From: Micromonospora chaiyaphumensis
Lineage (GTDB): Bacteria; Actinomycetota; Actinomycetes; Mycobacteriales; Micromonosporaceae
Assembly (NCBI RefSeq): GCF_900091435.1
Contig: NZ_FMCS01000011.1
Span: forward strand, 1-64,000
Direction of reading: 5' to 3'
Length of the DNA: 64,000 bases
Shown: piece after piece, positions 1 through 7,012 of the stretch
How positions within the stretch are numbered: position 1 is the stretch's first letter
How the letters are laid out: the number at the start of each line of letters is the position of its first letter
Notes under the pieces: generated by a model
The model's input: only the letters and a program-made list of their open reading frames with translations
Told to the model about the DNA's origin: nothing
Databases searched by the model: none
Program-made: the position numbers and the translations under genes

Positions 1-387
1 ACCCGCATCCCCGTCACCGGCGCCAACCCGAAGGCCAAGCGCGTCGAGTTCCGCGTGCCGGACCCGTCCAGCAACCCCTACCTCGCGTTCTCCGCCATGC
101 TCATGGCCGGTCTGGACGGCATCAAGAACAAGACCGAACCGCCCGCCCCGATCGACAAGGACCTCTACGACCTGCCGCCGGAGGAGTGGGGCGACGTCAA
201 GCAGGTCCCCGGCAGCCTGCCCGCCGTCCTCGACGCGCTTGAGGCCGACCACGACTACCTGCTCGACGGCGGCGTGTTCACGCCGGACCTGATCTCCACC
301 TGGGTGGGCTGGAAGCGCGCCAACGAGGTCGACCCGGTGCGCCTGCGCCCGACCCCGCACGAGTTCGCCATGTACTTCGACTGCTGA
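1..387 (+). CDS. glnA: Glutamine synthetase type I, C-terminal part (GlnA1)
   Basis: Last 128 residues of a type I glutamine synthetase (glutamate + NH3 + ATP to glutamine); the start lies left of the window. Seen: the RVEFRVPDPSSNPYLAF stretch typical of the catalytic domain, then a DKDLYDLPPEE loop. The tyrosine in DLYDL matches the adenylylated tyrosine (Tyr397 in E. coli) of GSI-beta enzymes, so activity is probably switched off by nucleotidylation. The modifying enzyme, GlnE, is encoded at 7013-10036. The C-terminus (EFAMYFDC) is the usual one for actinobacterial GlnA1. A strong hairpin follows the stop. The main uncertainty is only that the N-terminal part is not visible. Confidence 0.95.
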   Translation, partial: TRIPVTGANPKAKRVEFRVPDPSSNPYLAFSAMLMAGLDGIKNKTEPPAPIDKDLYDLPPEEWGDVKQVPGSLPAVLDALEADHDYLLDGGVFTPDLISTWVGWKRANEVDPVRLRPTPHEFAMYFDC

Positions 388-410
388 GCTGACAACCCTT
401 TGGGTTCACC

Positions 411-458
411 CGACGGGCCGTCGATCGCCGCCGCATGCGAGCGATCGACGGCCCGTCG
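411..458 (+). terminator. Intrinsic terminator after glnA1
   Basis: Perfect 18-bp inverted repeat (411-428 with 441-458) around a 12-nt loop, 24 bases after the glnA1 stop. There is no long T-tract, which is normal for high-GC actinobacteria. It also lies beyond the 3' end of the convergent GYD gene, so it may work in both directions. Confidence 0.8.
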
Positions 459-505
459 TGCTCGGTCTGCCGGGCGGCCGCCGTCCTGGCCGTGCGTGGC
501 AGGCC

Positions 506-802
506 TCAGCCGGCAGTTTTGGCGATGATGCCGGCCATCTCGTCCTGACTGAAGGCCCGCATGGTCGTGGTACGGACGTTGCCCGCCCCGCCGAGCTGCA
601 GGAGCGCCGCAGCGGCGGTCTCCTCGTCGGGCGCCTCGACGACGGCCACGAGGTCGTACGGACCGACGGTCCAGTGAAGGCTCACGAGCTTCGCCCCGAC
701 CTTCTGGGTCGCCGCGGCGAAGGCATCGGCGCGCTTCGGGGTGTCCCGGTAGGCACGGATCCCCTGATCGGTCCAGTTCAGCAGCGCGATATACGTCGAC
801 AT
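506..802 (-). CDS. GYD domain protein
   Basis: Small 98-residue alpha/beta protein starting MSTYIALLNWTDQG. It matches the GYD family: an N-terminal beta strand with a hydrophobic-aromatic pattern, the segment VGPYDLVAVVEAPDEE (the family-naming glycine-tyrosine-aspartate core) and a C-terminal helix. These ferredoxin-like proteins have no firmly assigned reaction. A good GGAGGTGAAGG ribosome site precedes the ATG. It stands alone, convergent with glnA1. Proximity to glnA1 does not by itself show a nitrogen role. Confidence 0.8.
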   Translation of the reverse strand: MSTYIALLNWTDQGIRAYRDTPKRADAFAAATQKVGAKLVSLHWTVGPYDLVAVVEAPDEETAAAALLQLGGAGNVRTTTMRAFSQDEMAGIIAKTAG

Positions 803-948
803 GGCCCTTCACCTCCACGAAGAGACCTCATCGTAAGGTTAATTCCGGGCATAACGGCCGGAATCTGGGTCAAGTGCGCACCGCCAGGGGCTATCGGCTC
901 GGACCGGCGCCGCGACAGCGGGGCCGGTCCGGCCGGTTCGCGTACCCG

Positions 949-1413
949 TCAGCGGGCGAGCAGCGCGTCCAGCTTGGTGAAGGAGCTGCCCCAGCCCTGC
1001 TCGGCGCCGGACCGCATCTCCGGCGCGAACGGGCCCTGGCGCAGCACCAGCCGGGTCCGGTCGCCGGGCTCGGCGTGGAACTCCAGCCGCAGCGTGAACC
1101 GGGTGCCGTCGGGCACGCCCGGCACGCCGTGTGCCTCCTCGTAGCCCACCAGCAGCTCGTGCTCCACCACCTCGGCGAAGGTGCCGTCGGCCGGCGAGGT
1201 CATCGCGGGGTCCTCGTCGTTGACCATGACGAAGCGCTGGTGGCCGCCGACCCGGACGTCCATGTCGACGGTGTCCCGCGGCACGGACCAACCGACCGGG
1301 GCGAACCACTCGGCGAACTGGTCCGGGTCGGTGAACGCGCGCCAGACCAGCTCCCGCGGGGCGTCGAAGACCCGGGTCATGACGAGTTCCTGGGTCGCCT
1401 GCGTGTCGGTCAT
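949..1413 (-). CDS. SRPBCC/AHSA1-family protein (ArsR partner)
   Basis: 154-residue START-like protein of the AHSA1 (Aha1 homologue) branch. Seen: TRVFDAPRELVWRAFTDPDQFAEWF at the start, the diagnostic helix-grip segment, and WGSSFTKLDALLAR at the end. These fold into a hydrophobic ligand pocket; the ligand is unknown. It lies directly after the ArsR gene (1428-1772), a very common pairing in which the regulator controls its SRPBCC partner. I chose the ATG at 1413 because GAGAGG lies 8 nt upstream. An ATG at 1431 overlaps the ArsR stop (ATGA) and would add six residues; both are plausible and both imply translational coupling. Confidence 0.85.
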   Translation of the reverse strand: MTDTQATQELVMTRVFDAPRELVWRAFTDPDQFAEWFAPVGWSVPRDTVDMDVRVGGHQRFVMVNDEDPAMTSPADGTFAEVVEHELLVGYEEAHGVPGVPDGTRFTLRLEFHAEPGDRTRLVLRQGPFAPEMRSGAEQGWGSSFTKLDALLAR

Positions 1414-1427
1414 GCTGCTGTCCTCTC

Positions 1428-1772
1428 TCATCGGTCTTTCCGTTCGGTCTGCGCCTGGATCCGCCTGAGGTGGGCGTCGAGCCGGTCGAAGTTGGCGTCC
1501 CAGAACTGCCGGTAGCGCTCCATCCAGGCCGTCGCCTCGCGCAGCGGCTCCGGGTTGAGGCTGCTGGACCGCCACTGCGCGCTCCGGCTCCGGGTGATCA
1601 GCCCGGCGTGCTCCAGCACCTTCAGGTGCCGGGAGATCGCCGGAAGGCTGATCGCGAACGGCTCGGCGAGCTCCGAGACGGTGGCGTCCCCCTCCGCGAG
1701 CCGGGCGAGGATCCCCCGGCGGGTCGGGTCGGCCAGCGCCGCGAAGATGACGCTGAGTCGATCCTCGGCCAT
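1428..1772 (-). CDS. ArsR-family transcriptional regulator
   Basis: 114-residue winged-helix repressor: FAALADPTRRGILARLAEG (helices 1-2), then ELAEPFAISLPAISRHLKVL as the recognition helix-turn-helix, then HAGLITRSRSAQWR as the wing. It lacks the cysteine metal site (ELCVCDL) of metal-sensing ArsR proteins, so it belongs to the SdpR-like group that is usually paired with SRPBCC proteins. First gene of a two-gene operon. GAGGTGG lies 7 nt before the ATG. A TTAA-rich dyad sits between the putative -10 (TATGTT, 1812-1807) and the start, as expected for autorepression. Confidence 0.9.
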   Translation of the reverse strand: MAEDRLSVIFAALADPTRRGILARLAEGDATVSELAEPFAISLPAISRHLKVLEHAGLITRSRSAQWRSSSLNPEPLREATAWMERYRQFWDANFDRLDAHLRRIQAQTERKDR

Positions 1773-1773
1773 T

Positions 1774-1807
1774 GCTTAACCACCTCGTTAATTAACGGAT
1801 GCGTTAA
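1774..1807 (-). promoter_or_regulatory. Operator-like dyad upstream of the ArsR gene
   Basis: The perfect 12-bp palindrome CGTTAATTAACG (1786-1797) is flanked by further TTAA half-sites at 1775 and 1803. It sits in an unusually AT-rich patch just downstream of a TATGTT -10-like hexamer. Position and symmetry fit an ArsR autoregulatory operator; binding is inferred. Confidence 0.6.
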
Positions 1808-1851
1808 ACATAGAGGCCGGGCGGGGCGGCGTCAACCACTTCGGGGGAAGT

Positions 1852-3342
1852 TCAGCGGGCGCGGCGGGCGCGGATGGCCGCCACCACGACGGCCAGCACC
1901 AGCGCGGTCATGAGGATCGCCCCCGGCGCCTTGGTGAAGCGGGCCAGGTTGGTGCCGTCCGGCAGGGCGAGGAACGCGGCCACCGCGCAGGGCGCCACGA
2001 ACCACACGGTGCGCGCCACGGCGACCGTCGCCACCACGAGCAGCGCCAGGGGCCAGGTCGCGTACCAGGGGTGGAAGACCGGGGCGAGCAGCACGGTGGC
2101 GGCCAGCGCCAGACCCGCCCCGGCCAGGGTCACCCGGGGCCGGGCGGCAGCCAGCCGGGCCGCCCGCTGCCGGACGTCGCCCAGCCGGCGCAACGCCGTC
2201 CACGACCGCCACCAGAGCAGGACCAGCAGCACGGCGAGCACGGCGAGCGCGACCGCCCGGACCACGGGCACCGCTTGCGGGTCCCGGCCGGCCAGGGCGC
2301 CCGCGTAGTCGACCACCAGACCGACCGCGGTCGGCGGGGACGTCCACTGCTCGGAGTCGCCGCTGCGGGCCAGGCCGCGTACCCACCCCAGGCCCAGTCC
2401 GGTGGCCAGGCTCGTGAGCACCAGCGTGGCCAGCACTCCCCCGGCCAGCCAACCGCCGTCGCGCAGCAGCGCCCGCCACGTGTAGCGGCCGAGCACGGCG
2501 GCCAGCGCCGCGAACGGGAGCACGACCACGGCGACCGCCTTCACCGCCACCGCCAGTCCGAGCAGCACCCCGGCCGCGAGCAGCGCCCGCGGCCGGCCGG
2601 GCCGGCGGACCAGCACCAGCAGGCCGAGCAGCAGCAGCCCGAGCCCCACGGCATCGTTGTGCGCGCCGGCCACCAGGTGCACCCCGACCAGCGGGCAGGC
2701 CAGCGCCAGCCAGGCGGCCCGGCGGGTCGGCACCCCGGCGGCCCGGGCCAGCCCGGGCAGGCAGAGCGCGGCCAGCAGCACCCCGGCCAGGGCCACCACC
2801 CGCAGCAGCACGATCGCGCCGACCAGGCCGCCCCCGAGCAGCACGGCCAGGCCGGCGAGCAGCACGAAGAACGGCCCGTACGGTGCCGGGGTGTCCCGCC
2901 AGATCGGCGACACGCTCTCCGCCCACGGGCAACCCGCGGACACCACACCGACCCGGTACGGGTCGACGCCGTGCGTCCAGGACCAGCCCTGGCAGGCGTA
3001 CGAGTAGACGTCCCGGCTGCCCAGCGGCGGCGCGGCCAGCAGGGGGAGCAGCCAGAGCCCGGCGGTCAGGTACGCCCACCGGGCCGACGGCGCGCCCCAG
3101 CGCAACGACCACCAGGCACCGACCAGCAGCACCGTGCCGGCCAGCCAGCAGCCGAGCACCGCCGGGCCGTGCGGGGCGCGCCAGGCGGCGCCGAGGCTGG
3201 TCACGGCGGGGGTGTCGGGCAGCGCGCCGCCGAGCCAGCCGGCGACGGTCAGCAGCACCGCACCGGCGAGTCCGGCGTACCGGGCGAGCGCGGGCGCCAC
3301 CGGCCGGACCGGTCCGTCGGGCAGCGCGCCGGGCTCGCTCAC
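1852..3342 (-). CDS. Polyprenol-phosphate-mannose-dependent mannosyltransferase, MptB-like (copy 1)
   Basis: 496-residue multi-span membrane protein of the GT-C fold, probably using polyprenyl-phospho-mannose to extend a mannan or lipoglycan on the outer face of the membrane. Family signatures seen: APPLGSRDVYSYACQG (acidic residue in the first loop), WRDTPAPYGPFFV, AGAHNDAVG, SPPTAVG and FHPWYATWP. I count about 12 hydrophobic segments. The GTG at 3342 has GAGAGG 5 nt upstream. It is the downstream gene of a tandem pair; copy 2 ends 11 bp before it. MptB is an alpha-1,6-mannosyltransferase in mycobacteria; the exact linkage here is not visible. Confidence 0.85.
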   Translation of the reverse strand: MSEPGALPDGPVRPVAPALARYAGLAGAVLLTVAGWLGGALPDTPAVTSLGAAWRAPHGPAVLGCWLAGTVLLVGAWWSLRWGAPSARWAYLTAGLWLLPLLAAPPLGSRDVYSYACQGWSWTHGVDPYRVGVVSAGCPWAESVSPIWRDTPAPYGPFFVLLAGLAVLLGGGLVGAIVLLRVVALAGVLLAALCLPGLARAAGVPTRRAAWLALACPLVGVHLVAGAHNDAVGLGLLLLGLLVLVRRPGRPRALLAAGVLLGLAVAVKAVAVVVLPFAALAAVLGRYTWRALLRDGGWLAGGVLATLVLTSLATGLGLGWVRGLARSGDSEQWTSPPTAVGLVVDYAGALAGRDPQAVPVVRAVALAVLAVLLVLLWWRSWTALRRLGDVRQRAARLAAARPRVTLAGAGLALAATVLLAPVFHPWYATWPLALLVVATVAVARTVWFVAPCAVAAFLALPDGTNLARFTKAPGAILMTALVLAVVVAAIRARRAR

Positions 3343-3353
3343 CGGCACCTCTC

Positions 3354-4778
3354 TCAGTCGGCTCCTCGGTCGGCGGGGACCGGCCGGCGGGCCGCCCGAG
3401 CCGAACGTACCAACCGGACCACCACCACGATCACCAACAGCGTCATGAGGGGCGCGCCCGGCATCTTGCTCCACCGGGGCAGGCCGGTGCCGTCGGCCAG
3501 GACGAGGAACGCGGACACCAGCGCCACCAGCGCGAACCAGCCGGTCCGGCGGGCGGTGGCGGCGAGCACGGTGAGGGGCCACATCCAGTACCAGGGGTGG
3601 AACAGCGGCGAGAGCGCGACCGTGGCGGTCAGCGCGAGGCCGGCGTGCCAGAAGGGTTCCCCGCGGCGCAGCGCCCGGAACCAGAGCCAGACCAGCACCG
3701 CCACCAGCACCACCACGGCGATGCCCCGGGTGACCGGCAGCGCGTCGATGTGCGCGCCGAAGATCGCCGCGACGTACCCGGCGGTCTGCCCGACCGCGGT
3801 GGGCGGTGAGGTCCAGGCCACGACGAGGCCGCCCTGTTCGAGGCCGCTGATGAAGCCGAAGTTGAGGCCCGCGGCGAGGGTCACGGCGACCACCGTGGCC
3901 ACCGCCGCGCCGACCACCCACGCGCCGTCGCGGACCAGCGACCGGATCCGGTACGGCCCGACGATCGCGGCCAGCGCGGCGAACGGCACCACGACCAGCG
4001 CCGTGACCTTGACGGCGGCGGCCAGGCCGAGCAGCAGCCCACCGGCGAGCAGCGGCAGCGGCCGGCCGGGCCGGGCCGCCACCACGGCCAGCCCGGCGAT
4101 AAGCAGCCCCACCATGAGCGCGTCGTTGTGCGCGCCGGAGACCAGGTGCACGGGCACCAGCGGGCAGGCCAGCGCGAGCCAGAGCGCCCGCTGCGGCGGC
4201 ACCCCGCAGCGACGCGCCAGCACCGGCAGCGCCCAGGCGGTCAGCGCCACCCCGGCCACCGCGAGCAGCCGGAACAGCGCCACACTGCCGGCCAGCGACC
4301 CGGCCGCCGACACCACCGCCCCGGAGAGCACCACGAACAGCGGCCCGTACGGTGCCGGAGTGTCCCGCCAGATGTAGGAGATGGTGTCCAGCCAGGGGCA
4401 GGGCAGCGCCGACACGCCCTGCTCGTAGGGGTTGATCCCGGCCGAGTAGCTGGCACCCTGGCAGGCGTAGGCGTACGCGTCCCGGCTGCCCAGCGGCGGC
4501 GTGAACAGCATCGGCAGCAGCCAGAGCGCCACCGTGACGAGCACCCAGCGGGTCGACGGCGCCCGGTCGCGCAGCGACCACCAGGCCCCGGCCAGCAGGG
4601 CGGTGCCGACCAGCCAGAGACCGATGACCAGGGGCCCGTTCGGGCCCTGCCAGATGCTGACCGGGGTGGGGCGCAGTTCTCCGTGCGGCAGCGCGCCGCC
4701 GAGGTAGGCGGCCACGGCGAGCAGCACCGAGCCCGCCAGGCCGATCCAGCGCGAGAGGTGGTGAGGCACGCCGGACAT
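3354..4778 (-). CDS. Polyprenol-phosphate-mannose-dependent mannosyltransferase, MptB-like (copy 2)
   Basis: 474-residue paralogue of the following gene with the same ordered motifs: PPLGSRDAYAYACQG, YIWRDTPAPYGPLFVVL, SGAHNDALMVG, WTSPPTAVGQTAGY and FHPWYWMWP. Clear similarity along the whole length indicates an old tandem duplication. Only 11 bp separate the two, so they are co-transcribed. The ATG at 4778 is the first reasonable start; no strong ribosome site precedes it. The divergent gene begins 36 bp away, leaving very little room for two promoters. Linkage and acceptor specificity cannot be read from the sequence. Confidence 0.85.
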   Translation of the reverse strand: MSGVPHHLSRWIGLAGSVLLAVAAYLGGALPHGELRPTPVSIWQGPNGPLVIGLWLVGTALLAGAWWSLRDRAPSTRWVLVTVALWLLPMLFTPPLGSRDAYAYACQGASYSAGINPYEQGVSALPCPWLDTISYIWRDTPAPYGPLFVVLSGAVVSAAGSLAGSVALFRLLAVAGVALTAWALPVLARRCGVPPQRALWLALACPLVPVHLVSGAHNDALMVGLLIAGLAVVAARPGRPLPLLAGGLLLGLAAAVKVTALVVVPFAALAAIVGPYRIRSLVRDGAWVVGAAVATVVAVTLAAGLNFGFISGLEQGGLVVAWTSPPTAVGQTAGYVAAIFGAHIDALPVTRGIAVVVLVAVLVWLWFRALRRGEPFWHAGLALTATVALSPLFHPWYWMWPLTVLAATARRTGWFALVALVSAFLVLADGTGLPRWSKMPGAPLMTLLVIVVVVRLVRSARAARRPVPADRGAD

Positions 4779-4814
4779 GCTGCCAGTACGGTGGGTCGCG
4801 ATCAGGAGGTGGGC

Positions 4815-6404
4815 ATGCGGGGCGGTCGGGTGGTGGCGGTGACCGCCGCGTCCGCGCTGGTCCTCGCCGTGCTGTATCTCACCCTTCCGGCCACCGGCTC
4901 GGACCTGTCCGCCCAGGTGGCCCGGGCCGGCTTCTTCGCCGCGCACGGGCCCGCCCTGGTCGACCTGCGCTGGTACGGCGGGGTCCACCCGTGGGGCTAC
5001 AGCCTGGTCTCGCCGCCGCTCATGACCCTGCTCGGGGTCCGCCCCACCGGCGCGCTCACCCTGCTCGCCTCGGCGACCGCGTTCGCCGCCCTGCTGGTCC
5101 GGACCCGGGTGCCCCGGCCGCAGCTGGGCAGCCTCGTCGGGGTGCTCACCATCGCCGGCAACCTGGTCTCCGGCCGAGTCACGTACGCCCTCGGGGTCGC
5201 CTTCGGCCTCGCCGCACTGCTGGCGCTGACCCTGCCCACCGGCGGTGCCGGACGCGCCCGGTGGTGGCGTCCCGTGCTGGCCGGCCTGGCCGCCCTGCTC
5301 GCCTCGGCGGCCAGCCCGGTCGCCGGGCTCTTCGTCGGCCTGGCCGGGGCCGCGCTGCTGCTCACCCGCCGGTACGCCGACGGCCTGCTGCTCGCCGTGC
5401 CCGCCGCCGCGCCCCTGGCCGTGAGCGGGCTGCTCTTCGGCGAGGGCGGCTGGATGAACATCAGCCGCACCGACACCGTGCACGCCGTGGTGACCAGCCT
5501 GCTGGTGGCCGCGCTGGTGGCCTACCGGCCGGTGCGGGTGGGCGCGCTGCTGTCGGCGGTCGGGGTGCTGGCCGCCGCGCTGCTGCACACCCCGGTCGGC
5601 CTGAACGCCACCCGCCTCGTGGTGATGTTCGCGCTGCCCGTGCTGGCCGCCACGGCGACACTCCCCCGCCGCCTGACCGGCCGCCTGCCGAGCCGGTCGG
5701 CGGTGCGGCGGCCGGCCGCGGCGGTGGCGCTGGCCGCGCTGCTGGCGGCGGTCTGCGTGTGGCAGCCGCCCGTGGTCACCGCCGACCTGGCCAGCGCGGA
5801 CGATCCGACGGCCGATGCGGCGTACTTCGCGCCACTGCGGGCCGAACTCGACCGCCGCGGGCTCACCGGGCGGGTGGAGGTGCCGCCCACCCGCAACTAC
5901 TGGGAGGCCGCCCACCTCGGCGAGGTGCCCCTGGCGCGGGGCTGGCTGCGGCAGGCCGACATCGCCCGCAACCCGCTCTTCTTCACCACCGTTCCCGGCG
6001 CGCCCGGCACCGGCGTCCGGCTGACCACCGACACCTACCGCGCCTGGCTGACGGAGAACGCGGTGCAGTACGTCGCCGTGCCCGACGTCGAGCTGTCCTG
6101 GGTGGGCCGACCAGAGGCGGACTTGGTGCTGGCCGGCCTGCCATACCTCACCGAGGTCTGGTCGGCCCCGCACTGGCGGCTCTACGCGGTGGCCGACCCG
6201 ACCCCGCTGGTCGGCGCCCCGGGCGAGCTGGTTCGCCAGGACGCTGCCACCGTGACCTTCCGCACCGCCGGCCCCGGCGCGGTGCCACTGCGGGTACGCC
6301 ACGACCGCTGGCTGACCGTCTCCGGCGGGGCCACCCTCGCCCCCGACGGCGACTGGACGATCGTGACGGTGCCGCGCGCGGGCACCTACACCGTCAGCAG
6401 CTGA
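4815..6404 (+). CDS. Polytopic membrane protein, possibly a GT-C glycosyltransferase
   Basis: 529 residues with an N-terminal signal-anchor, about ten further hydrophobic segments (to about residue 320) and a soluble, probably extracytoplasmic, C-terminal domain of about 200 residues containing RVEVPPTRNYWEAAHLGEVPL and several tryptophan-rich turns. The fold outline (first-loop DLSAQVARAG, many transmembrane helices, terminal domain) resembles GT-C transferases, but I see no decisive catalytic signature. An AGGAGGT site lies 4 nt before the ATG at 4815. It is divergent from the two MptB-like genes, so a role in the same envelope glycan is a reasonable inference. Confidence 0.7.
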   Translation: MRGGRVVAVTAASALVLAVLYLTLPATGSDLSAQVARAGFFAAHGPALVDLRWYGGVHPWGYSLVSPPLMTLLGVRPTGALTLLASATAFAALLVRTRVPRPQLGSLVGVLTIAGNLVSGRVTYALGVAFGLAALLALTLPTGGAGRARWWRPVLAGLAALLASAASPVAGLFVGLAGAALLLTRRYADGLLLAVPAAAPLAVSGLLFGEGGWMNISRTDTVHAVVTSLLVAALVAYRPVRVGALLSAVGVLAAALLHTPVGLNATRLVVMFALPVLAATATLPRRLTGRLPSRSAVRRPAAAVALAALLAAVCVWQPPVVTADLASADDPTADAAYFAPLRAELDRRGLTGRVEVPPTRNYWEAAHLGEVPLARGWLRQADIARNPLFFTTVPGAPGTGVRLTTDTYRAWLTENAVQYVAVPDVELSWVGRPEADLVLAGLPYLTEVWSAPHWRLYAVADPTPLVGAPGELVRQDAATVTFRTAGPGAVPLRVRHDRWLTVSGGATLAPDGDWTIVTVPRAGTYTVSS

Positions 6405-6598
6405 CCCGGCCCGACCGCGTCCGCCGCCATGATCACGCTGATGGATGCCGCGACGATGCCGCATGCGGGACACTTATCGGCTGATCTGGGCGGGCCACAT
6501 GTCCGCTACGACCCTGATGACAAACGACCGTGACCATGCCGCGCGGCGGCACATCCGACCCGGGGATCGACCGGGCGTGGAGGCCGCGAGCCGCTACA

Positions 6599-6673
6599 AA
6601 CTTGATGACGTGGATGAGTCACCGGCGCCCGTCGCCGCACACGGCTCGGGTGATCCACCTACGTCATCAAGTT
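6599..6673. repeat. Long imperfect palindrome (REP/MITE-like)
   Basis: Two 25-nt arms (6599-6623 and 6649-6673) match in inverted orientation at 21 of 25 positions, with the outer 13 bases (AACTTGATGACGT) perfect; the loop is 25 nt. The arms are much more AT-rich than the surroundings. The position between convergent genes would allow a terminator role, but the size and base composition look more like a dispersed palindromic repeat. Confidence 0.6.
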
Positions 6674-6726
6674 CCTAGTCGGCGGCGAGGTAGCGGACGA
6701 CCCGGCCGGACTCCTGGCGAGCGGCT

Positions 6727-6914
6727 TTCGAGCTGATGTCGCCGCCGACTCACCGATCCCTACCCCCCGTTAGGCCGGGAGGCCGCCCGGGCGGCACCGC
6801 GGCTGAGTCGTTCCCGGCAGTTCGAGCTGAGGTCGCCGCCGGCTCAGCCCGACGCCACCTCTCCGACCGGCAGGCCGCCCCGGGGTGGCGGCCGCCGTTG
6901 AGTCGTTTTCGGCA
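6727..6914. repeat. Imperfect tandem duplication, two units of about 94 bp
   Basis: Unit 1 (6727-6820) and unit 2 (from 6821) both begin TTCGAGCTGA-GTCGCCGCC-CTCA and both end GAGTCGTT..CGGCA, with a more diverged GC-rich middle. The first 26 bases match at 24 positions. An inverted copy of GTCGGCGGCGA lies just upstream at 6679. No protein reading frame is shared by the units. Confidence 0.6.
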
Positions 6915-7012
6915 TCAGCTCGACAGGTGCGTGTGCGAGGTCAGCCGGCCAAGACGCGAGCGGTGCGGGAGGAGCGGCGACGACCCGAGCCGTGCAGGCC
7001 GATGGCCGACGG

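Larger units (their letters stand above)
6405..7012. other. 608-bp non-coding gap, repeat-rich
   Basis: Lies between two convergent genes (membrane protein and glnE). Reading frames crossing it do not look like proteins. It holds an imperfect long hairpin (6599-6673) and an imperfect tandem duplication of about 94 bp (6727-6914). The stretches 6405-6598 and 6915-7012 show nothing I can assign. Confidence 0.7.

Noticed and set aside
2071..4377. Long plus-strand frame opposite the MptB genes
   Set aside because: Gln/Arg/Gly/Pro-rich antisense shadow without hydrophobic pattern.
4779..6473. Long minus-strand frame continuing upstream of MptB copy 2
   Set aside because: Composition is the usual GC-rich shadow, and the plus-strand gene at 4815 has a perfect AGGAGGT site and real membrane segments.
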